A stretch of DNA of 64,000 bases from Roseateles_B flavus (GCF_039872765.1 NZ_JBDPZC010000013.1:73956-137955), one strand, 5' to 3'; shown: positions 18,677 through 27,592, counted from the first letter of the stretch. Notes: generated by a model from the sequence alone, not told the origin. Translations and numbers: made by a program.

Positions 18677-18703
18677 GGCGCGCAGCGCGTACGGGGCGGT
18701 CCA

Positions 18704-19486
18704 TCAGCTCAGCCACGACGGCCTGGATTTGTTCAGGAAGCTCTGCACGCCTTCACGGCCCTCGGCGGACGCGCGGATGTCGGCAATGCGGCGCGCGGTG
18801 TCGTCGCGCAGCTGCGGCGTGATCTCGTGATGGGCGACGTCCTGGACCAGGCGCTTGCAGGCGCGCACGGCGGCCGGACCGTTGGCGCACAGCGCGTCGA
18901 CCAGCGACTGCACCTTGTCGTCCAGCGTCTCGGGCGTGGCCAGCTCATGCACCAGACCCAGCCGGTGGGCCTCGGCGGCGCCGAAGCGCTCGGCGGTCAC
19001 GAAGTAGCGGCGCGAGGCCTGCTCGCCCAGCGCACGCACGACGTACGGGCCGATGGTGGCCGGCAGCAGCCCCAGCTTGGCTTCGGACAGGCAGAAGCCC
19101 GCGCCCTCCACCGCCACGACCATGTCGCACACCGACACCAGGCCCACGCCGCCGGCGTAGACATCGCCCTGCACGCGGGCGATCACGGGCACGGGGCAGC
19201 TGTAGATCGTCCAGAGCATCTCGGCCAGGCGGCTGGCATCGGCGTGGTTCTCGTCCCAGCTGTAGCCGGCCATGGCCTTCATCCAGTTGAGATCGGCCCC
19301 GGCGCAGAAGGCCTTGCCCTCGGCGGCGAGCACGATGGCGCGCAGGGTCAGGTCTTGCCCCAGCGTGGCGAAGGCCTCGGTCAGCTCGGCGATGACGCCC
19401 TCGTTGAAGGCGTTGCGCACATCGGGGCGGTTGAGGGTGACGCGCGCCACGTGGCCCTCGCGTTCGATCTTGAGCGTGCTCGTCAT
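18704..19486 (-). CDS. liuC: Methylglutaconyl-CoA hydratase (enoyl-CoA hydratase family)
   Basis: 260 residues with the crotonase fold: KAFCAGADLNWMKAM (about 59-73) and GDVYAGGVGLVSVCDM (about 108-123) form the oxyanion hole, and SEAKLGLLPATIGPYV (about 133-148) carries the active-site acid region. LNWMKAMAGYS is typical of LiuC rather than generic enoyl-CoA hydratases. It hydrates 3-methylglutaconyl-CoA to HMG-CoA between the MCC and HMG-CoA lyase steps. It starts 12 bases after vapC, so its ribosome-binding site abuts the toxin stop codon. Confidence 0.92.
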   Translation of the reverse strand: MTSTLKIEREGHVARVTLNRPDVRNAFNEGVIAELTEAFATLGQDLTLRAIVLAAEGKAFCAGADLNWMKAMAGYSWDENHADASRLAEMLWTIYSCPVPVIARVQGDVYAGGVGLVSVCDMVVAVEGAGFCLSEAKLGLLPATIGPYVVRALGEQASRRYFVTAERFGAAEAHRLGLVHELATPETLDDKVQSLVDALCANGPAAVRACKRLVQDVAHHEITPQLRDDTARRIADIRASAEGREGVQSFLNKSRPSWLS

Positions 19487-19498
19487 GGGGTTCTCTCG

Positions 19499-19900
19499 TC
19501 AGTGCTTCCAGACCTTGAGGCCGCGGTGGACCTCCAGGGCGTCGAAGTCGCGGTCCTTGTGCAGCAGGGCGTAGTCGTTCTCGATGCAGAAGGTGGCCAG
19601 CAGGACGTCGATGGGGCTGCGCACCGTGTGGCCCTGGGCGCGCAGATTGCGGTAATGGTCGACAGCGGCCATGGCCAGCGCCTCGCCGCCGGTGGTCTCG
19701 ACGGCCAGGCTCTGCATCAGCAGCGTGGCCTGGCGCAGTTCGCGCGGGTGGCGGAAGCCGCGCAGGACCTCGAACAGCACCAGGTCCGGCACCACGAGGC
19801 GCAGCTCGCCCTGCTCCAGCAGCGCGGCCAGCTGATCGACGGCCGGGTGCGAGGCCCCCGAGAAGAAGTCGATCCAGACGCTGGAATCAACGACGAGCAC
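19499..19900 (-). CDS. vapC: PIN-domain toxin (VapC family)
   Basis: 133 residues from a GTG start at 19900 preceded by GGGGGAGC. PIN-domain acidic residues are visible: Asp5 (VVDSSVWIDFF), the Glu in LVLFEVLRG, SPIDVLLATFC and the C-terminal HKDRDFDAL. VapC toxins are Mg-dependent RNases that typically cleave initiator tRNA or rRNA. The start overlaps the vapB stop by 14 bases. An unusual position: it lies between liuB and liuC in the leucine operon, all on one strand. Confidence 0.88.
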   Translation of the reverse strand: MLVVDSSVWIDFFSGASHPAVDQLAALLEQGELRLVVPDLVLFEVLRGFRHPRELRQATLLMQSLAVETTGGEALAMAAVDHYRNLRAQGHTVRSPIDVLLATFCIENDYALLHKDRDFDALEVHRGLKVWKH

Positions 19901-20141
19901 GGCGCTCCCCCGGAGCCGGTTCGTGGACGGACAGGGGCGCGGACTCGGGCGCGGCCGCCCAGTCGACGTCATCACCGCCTTCCCACTTGAGCTTGCCGCG
20001 CCACTTGAGCAGCTCGCGGTAGGCCGCCTGGCGCGCCAGCAGCTTCAGCCCGGCCTCGACCGCCTCCTTCTTGGTCTTGAAGGGGCCGGCCTGCAGCGCT
20101 TTCGCCATCAGCTCGTCATCGATTTCGATATTCGTGCGCAT
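19887..20141 (-). CDS. vapB: VapB-family antitoxin
   Basis: 84 residues. The N-terminus MRTNIEIDDELMAKAL followed by K-T-K-K-E-A-V-E-A-G-L is the ribbon-helix-helix signature of VapB antitoxins (PF09957-type), which bind DNA through it and neutralise VapC with the C-terminal part (about 55-84). ATG 20141 was chosen; a GTG at 20168 is an alternative. It lies 39 bases after liuB. Confidence 0.88.
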   Translation of the reverse strand: MRTNIEIDDELMAKALQAGPFKTKKEAVEAGLKLLARQAAYRELLKWRGKLKWEGGDDVDWAAAPESAPLSVHEPAPGERRARR

Positions 20142-20182
20142 GATGTGTACGTTTTCCTGAAGGAGCACACATTGTATACATC
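20142..20182 (-). promoter_or_regulatory. Candidate vapBC operator/promoter
   Basis: Inverted arms GATGTGTAC (20142-20150) and GTATACATC (20174-20182) match at 8 of 9 positions and enclose the region directly upstream of the vapB ATG. The distal arm contains palindrome TGTATACA (20173-20180), which could also serve as a -10 element, and overlaps the liuB stop codon. This fits an autoregulated TA promoter with a RHH operator. Confidence 0.5.
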
Positions 20183-21788
20183 ACATGCGGAAGACACCGA
20201 ACTTGGCGTCCGGGATGGGCGCGTTCAGCGAGGCGGAAAGACCCAGGGCCAGCACGCGGCGCGTATCGGCCGGATCGATCACGCCGTCGTCCCAGAGGCG
20301 GGCGCTGGCGTAGTAGGGATGGCCCTGATCCTCGTACTGCTGGCGGATGGGGGCCTTGAAGGCCTCTTCCTCGTCGGCACTCCACTGGCCGCCCTTGGCC
20401 TCGATGCCGTCGCGCTTGACAGTGGCCAGCACGCTGGCCGCCTGCTCGCCTCCCATCACCGAGATGCGGGCGTTGGGCCACATCCAGAGGAAGCGGGGCG
20501 AGTAGGCGCGGCCGCACATGCCGTAGTTCCCGGCGCCGAACGAGCCGCCGATGATCACGGTGAACTTCGGCACGTTGGCGCAGGCCACGGCCGTCACCAT
20601 CTTGGCGCCGGCGCGGGCGATGCCCTCGTTCTCATACTTGCGGCCCACCATGAAGCCCGTGATGTTCTGCAGGAAGACCAGCGGGATCTTGCGCTGGCAG
20701 CACAGCTCGATGAAGTGGGCGCCCTTGTTGGCGCTCTCGGCGAAGAGGATGCCGTTGTTGGCCACGATGCCCACGGGCATGCCCTCGATGTGGGCGAAGC
20801 CGCAGACCAGGGTGTTGCCGTAGCGGGCCTTGAATTCATCGAAGGCGGAGCCGTCGACGATGCGAGCGATGACCTCGCGCACGTCGAAGGGCTTGCGGGT
20901 GTCCGTGGGGATCACGCCGTGCAGCTCGGCCGGGTCGAACAGCGGGGCCTGAGGCGCCTGCAGGCGCAGGGGCTGGGGCTTGGTGCGGTTCAGGCTGGCG
21001 ACCACGTTGCGGGCCAGGGCCAGGGCATGGGTGTCGTTTTCGGCCAGGTGGTCGGCCACGCCGGAGAGGCGGGTGTGGACATCGCCGCCGCCCAGGTCCT
21101 CGGCACTCACCACCTCGCCGGTGGCGGCCTTCACCAGGGGCGGGCCGCCCAGGAAGATGGTGCCCTGGTTCTTGACGATGATGGTCTCGTCGCTCATGGC
21201 CGGCACATAGGCGCCGCCGGCGGTGCAGGAGCCCATCACCACGGCGATCTGCGGGATGCCCTGGGCCGAGAGATTGGCCTGGTTGTAGAAGATGCGGCCG
21301 AAGTGGTCGCGGTCCGGGAAGACCTCGTCCTGGTTGGGCAGGTTGGCGCCGCCGGAGTCCACCAGGTAGACGCAAGGCAGCTTGTTCTGCTCGGCGATCT
21401 CCTGGGCGCGCAAGTGCTTCTTGACGGTGACGGGGTAGTAGGTACCGCCCTTGACCGTGGCGTCATTGCAGACGATCACGCACTCCACGCCATTGACGCG
21501 GCCGATGCCGGCGATCATGCCGCCGCCGGGGGCGGCGTTGTCGTACATGTCCAGGCCAGCCAGCGGCGCGATCTCCAGGAAGGGCGTGCCGGGGTCCAGC
21601 AGCATCTCCACGCGGTCGCGCGGCAGCAGCTTGCCGCGGGCCGTGTGCTTGGCGCGGGCCGCCTCGCCGCCACCCTCGGCGATCTTGGCCAGGCGGGCGT
21701 TGAGGTCGGCGATCAGGGCCTGCATGGCCTCGGCATTGGCCTTGAATTCGGCCGAGCGCGCGTTGAGCTTGCTGTGCAGCACGGACAT
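20181..21788 (-). CDS. liuB: Methylcrotonoyl-CoA carboxylase, carboxyltransferase beta subunit
   Basis: 535 residues, normal for the family. Two crotonase-like carboxyltransferase halves: N-terminal RVEMLLDPGTPFLE, GIGRVNGVECVIVCNDATVKGGTYYPVTVKKHLRAQ, and C-terminal FLQNITGFMVGRKYENEGIA, GGSFGAGNYGMCGRAY, WMWPNARISVMGGEQAA. Partner of the biotinylated alpha subunit encoded about 6 kb further on the same strand, an unusually large separation. It is first in the block, preceded by a candidate TetR operator. Confidence 0.96.
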   Translation of the reverse strand: MSVLHSKLNARSAEFKANAEAMQALIADLNARLAKIAEGGGEAARAKHTARGKLLPRDRVEMLLDPGTPFLEIAPLAGLDMYDNAAPGGGMIAGIGRVNGVECVIVCNDATVKGGTYYPVTVKKHLRAQEIAEQNKLPCVYLVDSGGANLPNQDEVFPDRDHFGRIFYNQANLSAQGIPQIAVVMGSCTAGGAYVPAMSDETIIVKNQGTIFLGGPPLVKAATGEVVSAEDLGGGDVHTRLSGVADHLAENDTHALALARNVVASLNRTKPQPLRLQAPQAPLFDPAELHGVIPTDTRKPFDVREVIARIVDGSAFDEFKARYGNTLVCGFAHIEGMPVGIVANNGILFAESANKGAHFIELCCQRKIPLVFLQNITGFMVGRKYENEGIARAGAKMVTAVACANVPKFTVIIGGSFGAGNYGMCGRAYSPRFLWMWPNARISVMGGEQAASVLATVKRDGIEAKGGQWSADEEEAFKAPIRQQYEDQGHPYYASARLWDDGVIDPADTRRVLALGLSASLNAPIPDAKFGVFRM

Positions 21789-21823
21789 GGTGTCTCCTGG
21801 CGGGCGGGGTGCGGAGCCTGATC

Positions 21824-21836
21824 TGAGTCAAGCTCA
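21824..21836. promoter_or_regulatory. Candidate TetR operator upstream of liuB
   Basis: TGAGTCAAGCTCA, an imperfect palindrome 35 bases upstream of the liuB ATG. It matches 10 of 13 positions of the perfect palindrome at 21927-21939 in front of the divergent TetR gene. Confidence 0.5.
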
Positions 21837-21926
21837 ATTCATCATGTGAAACCCATTGAATCGTGTTCACCGGGTTCGCGAAGCCCCGAGGATACGACAG
21901 AGGAATGACCCCCAGCAAGCAAGACT

Positions 21927-21939
21927 TGAGTTCAACTCA
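21927..21939. promoter_or_regulatory. Candidate autoregulatory TetR operator
   Basis: TGAGTT-C-AACTCA, a perfect 13-bp palindrome 23 bases upstream of the tetR start, just before its ribosome-binding site GGGGAG. A related site lies in front of liuB, which suggests one regulator acting on both promoters. Confidence 0.6.
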
Positions 21940-21962
21940 GAAATTCGGGGAGAATGGCCTGC

Positions 21963-22706
21963 ATGAGCTCCACCGCCCACAGCGCCAGCCCCCTCGCCCC
22001 CGTGGCGCCGCCTGCCATGCAGCGCCGCGCGCCCGCCGGCGCCAAGGCCGAGCAGCGGGTGCGGGACATCCTGCGCGTGGGCCGGGAGGTCTTCGCCGCC
22101 AAGGGCTATGAGCGGGCCACCACCATCGAGATCGCCAAGCGCCTGGGCATCTCCGAAGCCACCGTCTTCACCTATTTCCGCGGCAAGCGCGAGCTGTGCA
22201 TGCGGGTGATCGCCGACTGGTACGACGAGATCATCGAGGCCATCGAGCAGGGCCTGCCCCGCGAGGCGCCCATCCGCGAGCAGCTGGAGTTCGTGGTCCA
22301 CACCCATCTGCGGCTGTTCCTGATCCAGGGCACGGGCCTGTGCGAGCTGGTGCTTTCCGAAGGCCGCAAGCGCGAGGCCGACATCACAGGCGGCAGCGAG
22401 TTCGGCGAGGCCTTCATCGAGCTGCAGCGCCGCTACACCGCGCCGCTGATGGAGCTGCTCTCGCGCGGCCAGCAGCGCGGGCAGGTGCGTCAGGACATCC
22501 CCCTGCGCATGCTGCGCTCCCTGGTCTTCGGGCCCATGGAGCACATGCTGTGGGAGGTGATCATCGCCGGGCGGCAGATCAATGTGGACCAGAGCGCGCG
22601 CGACCTCGTCGCCCTGCTGTGGCCCGCGCTGCAGGCGCCGGACGAGGAGCTGCTGCGCCTGCGCGGCCTGAAGGACACGCTGCTGCGCGCCCTGGATCAG
22701 GCCTGA
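21963..22706 (+). CDS. TetR-family regulator, probable regulator of the leucine cluster
   Basis: 247 residues. After a disordered Ala/Pro-rich N-terminus comes a TetR helix-turn-helix (about 27-72; GYERATTIEIAKRLGISEATVFTYFRGKREL), then an all-helical ligand domain. ATG 21963 is at a better distance from GGGGAG than ATG 21954. It is divergent from liuB with paired operators. Two families of leucine/isovalerate regulators have been described from comparative genomics: LiuR (MerR type) and LiuQ (TetR type, in betaproteobacteria). This gene could be the latter, but the assignment rests on context. Confidence 0.8.
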   Translation: MSSTAHSASPLAPVAPPAMQRRAPAGAKAEQRVRDILRVGREVFAAKGYERATTIEIAKRLGISEATVFTYFRGKRELCMRVIADWYDEIIEAIEQGLPREAPIREQLEFVVHTHLRLFLIQGTGLCELVLSEGRKREADITGGSEFGEAFIELQRRYTAPLMELLSRGQQRGQVRQDIPLRMLRSLVFGPMEHMLWEVIIAGRQINVDQSARDLVALLWPALQAPDEELLRLRGLKDTLLRALDQA

Positions 22707-22728
22707 GCGAGATCCGCTCGCCCCAATG

Positions 22729-22753
22729 AAAAAGGCGCCCGGGTGGGGCGCCT
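22729..22753 (-). terminator. Terminator of the chalcone-isomerase-like gene
   Basis: 8-bp stem AGGCGCCC/GGGCGCCT (22733-22740, 22746-22753) with AAAAA on the left, a U-run for minus-strand transcription, 20 bases past the stop at 22773. It lies between two convergent genes. Confidence 0.8.
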
Positions 22754-22772
22754 GTCGGTCGCGGCGGGTGGC

Positions 22773-23366
22773 TCAGCCTTCAAGCTTGCTCAGGCCCAGC
22801 AGGCCGTCGCGGGTGGAGTCGCGCACCTTGGGGCCGATCCACACCTTCATCATCATCGGAAAGAAGGCCTCGCCGGCGATCGGGTCACCCAGGCGCTTGC
22901 CGTTGAGCGAGAACTCGGTGCTCTTCTCCACCGGGTTGTAGTCGATCACCACGAGGTCGCCCTTGCTGACCTTGCTGCGCTGACCGAAGACGGCGCCCAG
23001 CTGCGAGGTGGCGATCACATTGGCCGAGAACTCCTCGGTCGTCACGTTCTGGCGGATGCGGTCCAGCATGGCATTGGCCAGGTCCTTGGCGGACACGGCG
23101 CGCAGCATGTAGAACTGGATGCGCTTGGGGCCCTTGACGCCGGTGGCGCCGTCCATGGTCGTCTGCTTGCTGGGCAGGTAGAAGGCCACGACGGTGGAAC
23201 GCGTCGAGAGAATGCTGGACGCCGCCACGCCGTTGAGCACCAGGGTCTGGTTGCCCACGGCGGCGGTGGCCGGGAATTCGAAGCCTTCGAACTTGACATC
23301 GCTCGCCTGTGCGGCGCCAGCCAGCAGGAGCAGGCCCATCGCGAGGGGTCGCAGGAATTGCAGCAT
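22773..23366 (-). CDS. Chalcone-isomerase-like periplasmic protein
   Basis: 197 residues. Signal peptide 1-22 (ending A-Q-A-S), then a bacterial chalcone-isomerase-like domain (Chalcone_3 type): VKFEGFEFPATAAVGNQTLVLNGVAAS at the N-terminus, TVVAFYLPSKQ, and GDLVVIDYNPVEKSTEFSLNGKRLG near 143-164. In bacteria the domain is mostly a non-enzymatic fold of unknown role, found in Burkholderiales secreted proteins. GGAGA precedes ATG 23366; longer in-frame starts add no conserved sequence. No operon partner. Confidence 0.85.
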   Translation of the reverse strand: MLQFLRPLAMGLLLLAGAAQASDVKFEGFEFPATAAVGNQTLVLNGVAASSILSTRSTVVAFYLPSKQTTMDGATGVKGPKRIQFYMLRAVSAKDLANAMLDRIRQNVTTEEFSANVIATSQLGAVFGQRSKVSKGDLVVIDYNPVEKSTEFSLNGKRLGDPIAGEAFFPMMMKVWIGPKVRDSTRDGLLGLSKLEG

Positions 23367-23631
23367 CTTGTCTCCTTGACATGCGGCAGCGCCACATCGG
23401 GAAGGTACTGCCAGGGCGCGGATTATGGAGAAGTGCGCCGCGACGCGCAGCAGGCCGGGGCGGCAAGATTGCGCAGGACGCCGCGATTCGGCAGTCCTCT
23501 CTAGCCGGATCGCTGTGCATTTCACGCCAAGGCTGGCAGCATCCGCCCCATTCCCCCGTGTTGCCGCTCGACGCCGATTCCCCCGGCGTCTGCGGCCGCA
23601 TGCTTTCCAAACCCGGCTTTCAGGACCACCC

Positions 23632-24636
23632 ATGAAGAAGTACACCCTGGCCCTCCTCGCTGCCCTGGCCCCCATGGGCTCTGCGCTGGCCACCGAAAAC
23701 GGCCAGCTGCGCGCGCTGCTGGGCGCCCCCAGCTACGAGCTCGCCACGCCTCAGTTCCCCGGCTGGTACGGCCAGCTCTGGCTGCAGCACTACAGCGCCC
23801 GCCGCCTCAAGGGCGATGACGGCCAGGCCCTGCAGACACAGGCCGCCACCCCGCTGGGCACGCTGCCGGTGCAGATCCAGGGCGAGATCGAGGCCGATGT
23901 CTTCGTGGCCCGCGGCACCTGGGTCACCGAGAAGCTGGTGGCCGACGGCCGCCTGGGCTTCTCCGCCACCCTGCCCCTGGTGCGCCAGCGCAATGACATC
24001 CACCTGAGCGCCACCCTGCCTGCCGGCGTGCCGGCCGGTGCCGCCGCCGCCGTGCAGAACCTGCTGGACCAGCAGGGCGCCCAACGCTCCGGCAGCAAGA
24101 GCGGCCAGGGCGACCTGGACCTCGCCGGCTTCGTGGACTGGCAGCAGGACGACAGCCGGCTGGTCCTGGGCCTCAGCGTGGTCGCCCCCACCGGCGCCTA
24201 CGACGCCCAGCGGGCCGTGAACCCCGGTGCCGGCAAGTTCTGGACGGTGCGCCCGCTGGTGCTGGCGTCCAAGGTCTGGGAGAACGGCCTGGAGCTGGGC
24301 CTGCGTGCCACCTATTCGGTCAACACCCGCAACACCGACACCGACGTGCGCTCCGGCCAGTACCTGCATGCCGACTACGCCGCCATGTACCGCGTCAACG
24401 ACGCCTGGCGCCTGGGCCTGCAGGGCTATCTGGTCGAGCAGACCACGAACGACAACGGGCCCGGCGTGGCCGCCGGCGGCAACAAGGCCCGCGTGCGCGC
24501 CCTGGGCCCCATGCTGGCCTATGTGTCCGAAGACGGCGTGTGGTCGGCCGACGTGAAGGTGCTGAAGGAATTCGCCGTGCGCAACCGCCCCCAGGGCACG
24601 ACCACCTGGGTGCGACTGAACCTGCGGCTGGACTGA
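23632..24636 (+). CDS. Outer-membrane channel-like protein (Phenol_MetA_deg-like)
   Basis: 334 residues. Signal peptide 1-20 (ending A-L-A), then a beta-barrel-like sequence of alternating aromatic strands (FPGWYGQLWLQHYSA at the first strand, LRATYSVNTRNTD, LHADYAAMYRVNDAWRLGLQGYLV) and a C-terminal strand WVRLNLRLD. The pattern resembles the SphA/MetA-pathway family of putative aromatic-compound outer-membrane proteins. It lies alone, divergent from the chalcone-isomerase-like gene and convergent with the TonB receptor, with a strong shared terminator. Substrate unknown. Confidence 0.7.
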   Translation: MKKYTLALLAALAPMGSALATENGQLRALLGAPSYELATPQFPGWYGQLWLQHYSARRLKGDDGQALQTQAATPLGTLPVQIQGEIEADVFVARGTWVTEKLVADGRLGFSATLPLVRQRNDIHLSATLPAGVPAGAAAAVQNLLDQQGAQRSGSKSGQGDLDLAGFVDWQQDDSRLVLGLSVVAPTGAYDAQRAVNPGAGKFWTVRPLVLASKVWENGLELGLRATYSVNTRNTDTDVRSGQYLHADYAAMYRVNDAWRLGLQGYLVEQTTNDNGPGVAAGGNKARVRALGPMLAYVSEDGVWSADVKVLKEFAVRNRPQGTTTWVRLNLRLD

Positions 24637-24671
24637 ACCCCGGGCGCGCGCCCCTGAGGCGCCGTGAACGA

Positions 24672-24699
24672 AAAAGGCCGGGCATCTGCCCGGCCTTTT
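24672..24699. terminator. Bidirectional intrinsic terminator
   Basis: AAAAGGCCGGGCA-TC-TGCCCGGCCTTTT: a 12-13 bp stem flanked by A and T runs on both sides. It lies between convergent genes (stops at 24636 and 24740) and would terminate both. Confidence 0.9.
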
Positions 24700-24739
24700 G
24701 CTTGGGAGGGCCGCGAAACCGCGGCCGCCCTCAGCGGGA

Positions 24740-27592
24740 TCAATAGAAGGTGTACTCGGCGCTCAGGCGCAGCATGCGGCCCTGCACGTCCTCGCGGTCC
24801 GGCGGAATGATGCCGCCGACACCGAAGCCGCGGTAGTCCACCGGCGGACGGGTGTCGAGCAGATTGCGGACGTTGGCACTCAGGCGCAGCGCCTTGATGG
24901 GGCTGTAGCTGATGTTGTAGTCCACGCGCGAGTAGGCGCCATAGCGGCACTGATCTTCAGACAGGCCCTTGGTCTTGGCGCAGTCCGCCACGGTCCAGGC
25001 GGCCGAGTTGAAGTCGCTGTTGAGGGCCGTGCTGTTCTGGTAGTGGAAGCTCAGCTGCTGAGCCACCTTGCCCAGGCTGTGCGACAGCGCCAGCTTGGAC
25101 TTCCAGCGCGGGTAGCTGTAGCGGCCCGCCAGGTTGTCACCGTAGCCACCGTTCGTGCCCAGCAGCGGGCTCCAGTTCTTCAGCTGGATCAGGTAGGTCA
25201 GGTCCAGGTCCAGGCCCAGGGTGCCGATGTCGGTCGATCGCTGTGCCTTGAAGCCCAGGTCGATGCCCGAGGTCTTGGTGCGGAACAGGTTCTCGAAGCT
25301 CGCCACCACCGAGGACAGACGGCCGGCGGTCACGCCGTACTTGGCCTGTGCTGCGGCGTCGAAGATGGGATCGTTTGCCAGGCTGTCGCGGTTGACGATG
25401 CCGGGCGCCAGGGTGTCCTCGACGTTCAGCAGGTCATTGGTGGACTTGCGGCCGATTTCGTCCTTGCGCACGATGTGCCAGTAGTCGACGGTCACCGACA
25501 CGTCCTTGGCCGGCGAGAAGGCCATGCCCAGGGTGCGGCTGACCGAGGTCTCGGGCTTCAGGTCCGGGTTGTGGGCCACGATGCTGGCCACGCCGCGCGA
25601 GCATTCGCCCACCACGTTGTCAGCCTTGGCGATCAGCAGCTGCTTGTTCGGATCGCTGTTGGGCAGCTTGGCGGCATCGGCCTTCAGGTCGCGGGCGTAG
25701 TCCGTGGCGGCCTTGCAGCGCTTCGGGTCGTTGACGCCGTTGGTGAAGGCGAACTTGGTCGAGGGGGCGCTCTCGGTCAGGTTCGGGGCGCGGAAGCCGC
25801 TCTCGATGGTGCCGCGGAACAGCAGGTCACGCGTCGGCTGGAAGCGGGCGCTCAGCTTGGGCGAGAAGTGCGCCGAGATGCCGGGGAACTTGTCCACGCG
25901 ACCGGCAGCCTGCAGCTCCAGGGACTTGAACACCGGGATGTTCGCCTCACCGAAGAAGGCCGAGAAGCTGCGCGAGGCATTGGCGCTGACCGAGCCGTAG
26001 CCGACGATGTCGCCGTTCTGCAGGCCACCGGTCGGGGTGATCTTCATTTCCTCGCGGCGCACTTCGGCACCGGCGGCGAAGCCGATCGGGCCGGCCGGCA
26101 GGTTGCCGACTTCTCCCGACACGCGGGCGTCGGCGAAGTACTGCGTGATGCGGGCGTCGTAGCCGAACACCGGGAAGAGCTTGTCCAGCACTTCGGCGCT
26201 GTTCTGCTGGCCGATCTTGTAGCCGTTGGGCTTGTTGAAGAAATCGGCATCCAGCACCGGCTTGGTGTAGTCGCCGATGACTTCCTTGAAGCCCTTCACG
26301 CTGAAGGAGCCGCGCTGGTCCGAACGGGTCTTGCCACCCATGGCGCCGACGGCGGTCTCCCAGTCGTAGTTGCCCGTCGTGCCCTTCAGGCCGGCCAGCA
26401 CGCGGTACTGGTCGGTGGTGGAACGCTTGCTGGCGTCGGAGTCGACGAAGCGATAACGGAACTCGGCCTCGGCACCCGTGTTGTTCAGCGGGTGGCCGGC
26501 GGGCAGGCCGCGGTCACGGTAGCTCAACAGGCCGTTGGTGCTGGGATCACCCCACACCGTGGCGCCCAGGCCCGAGCCATAGGCCGGGTGCGCGCTCTGG
26601 TAGCTGGTCTTGTTGCGGGCGAACACGGCCTCGGCGAAGGCCTGCAGGTCTGCGTTGAACTGGTACTTGCCGGAGACAATGCCCGTCACGCGGTCCGACG
26701 AGGGTTGGGCCTCGAAGCGCTCGTAGCGGTTGTACTGGCACAGGCCGTTGATGACGCTGGACTCGGCGCAGCCGGTCACCGGCACCAGGCCCAGCTTGCC
26801 GTTGGGCAGCTTGGACATCACATTGCCGGGATAGGAATAGCTCGAGGGCGTGCCGTAGCCGCTGGAGTACTTGCCGTAGGCCGGGTTCACATCGTCCAGC
26901 ACCTCGTTCCACATCACCGTCTCGCGGGTGTAGACGTCGACGTTGGCCAGCACGTTGAAGCGGTCCTTGGCCAGGTCGCCATAGCCGGCGGTCAGGGTGA
27001 CGGCCTTGTTGTCGAAGCGCTGGTTCTGCAGCGAGGTCTCGGACGTGACCTTGCCGATCAGGCCCTGGAAGTCGCGGCGGGTGATGATGTTGATCACACC
27101 GGCCACGGCGTCCGAACCGTACAGCGAGGAGCCGCCGCTGCGCAGGATTTCCACGCGCTCCACGGCTTCCACCGGCAGGGTGTCGATGTTGGTGAAGACC
27201 TGGTTGTAGTCGGCCAGCGGGTAGGAGGCCACGCGGCGGAAGTTCAGCAGGATCAGGGTGGACTGCTTGCCCAGGTTGCGCAGCGAGGCCGAGCTGGCGC
27301 CGCCGGCGAAGCTGTTGCTGCCACCGAGGTCGCTGAGGCTGCCGGTGCTGGCGGCGAGCTGACCGATCAGCTCACGGACGGTGCCGGCACCGCTCTTGGC
27401 GATGTCCTCACGACGCACCACTTGCACCGGAGACGAACCCTCGGCATCCACACGCTTGATGTGACTGCCGATGATTTCAACCCGTTCCAGCTGTTGCGGC
27501 TCGGCGGCGCTGGCTGCACCACAGCTCAGGCTGCTGGCGATGGCAATGCTGGTCAGGGCCAGCTTGCCCTGACGATCGATATAGCGAGACAT
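24740..27592 (-). CDS. TonB-dependent outer-membrane receptor
   Basis: 950 residues. Signal peptide 1-28; TonB-box region near ERVEIIGSHIKR; plug domain (about 50-175) with LRNLGKQSTLILLNFRRVAS and VERVEILRSGGSSLYGSDAVAGVINIITRR; then a 22-strand-type barrel ending in aromatic YTFY. The plug motif is of the 'ITxxGSxI/R, LRGLG' class typical of receptors for oligosaccharides, peptides or complex organics rather than simple siderophores; the ligand is not predictable. AGAGGG precedes ATG 27592. Single gene, with no SusD or regulator nearby. The 243 bases upstream hold its promoter. Confidence 0.9.
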   Translation of the reverse strand: MSRYIDRQGKLALTSIAIASSLSCGAASAAEPQQLERVEIIGSHIKRVDAEGSSPVQVVRREDIAKSGAGTVRELIGQLAASTGSLSDLGGSNSFAGGASSASLRNLGKQSTLILLNFRRVASYPLADYNQVFTNIDTLPVEAVERVEILRSGGSSLYGSDAVAGVINIITRRDFQGLIGKVTSETSLQNQRFDNKAVTLTAGYGDLAKDRFNVLANVDVYTRETVMWNEVLDDVNPAYGKYSSGYGTPSSYSYPGNVMSKLPNGKLGLVPVTGCAESSVINGLCQYNRYERFEAQPSSDRVTGIVSGKYQFNADLQAFAEAVFARNKTSYQSAHPAYGSGLGATVWGDPSTNGLLSYRDRGLPAGHPLNNTGAEAEFRYRFVDSDASKRSTTDQYRVLAGLKGTTGNYDWETAVGAMGGKTRSDQRGSFSVKGFKEVIGDYTKPVLDADFFNKPNGYKIGQQNSAEVLDKLFPVFGYDARITQYFADARVSGEVGNLPAGPIGFAAGAEVRREEMKITPTGGLQNGDIVGYGSVSANASRSFSAFFGEANIPVFKSLELQAAGRVDKFPGISAHFSPKLSARFQPTRDLLFRGTIESGFRAPNLTESAPSTKFAFTNGVNDPKRCKAATDYARDLKADAAKLPNSDPNKQLLIAKADNVVGECSRGVASIVAHNPDLKPETSVSRTLGMAFSPAKDVSVTVDYWHIVRKDEIGRKSTNDLLNVEDTLAPGIVNRDSLANDPIFDAAAQAKYGVTAGRLSSVVASFENLFRTKTSGIDLGFKAQRSTDIGTLGLDLDLTYLIQLKNWSPLLGTNGGYGDNLAGRYSYPRWKSKLALSHSLGKVAQQLSFHYQNSTALNSDFNSAAWTVADCAKTKGLSEDQCRYGAYSRVDYNISYSPIKALRLSANVRNLLDTRPPVDYRGFGVGGIIPPDREDVQGRMLRLSAEYTFY

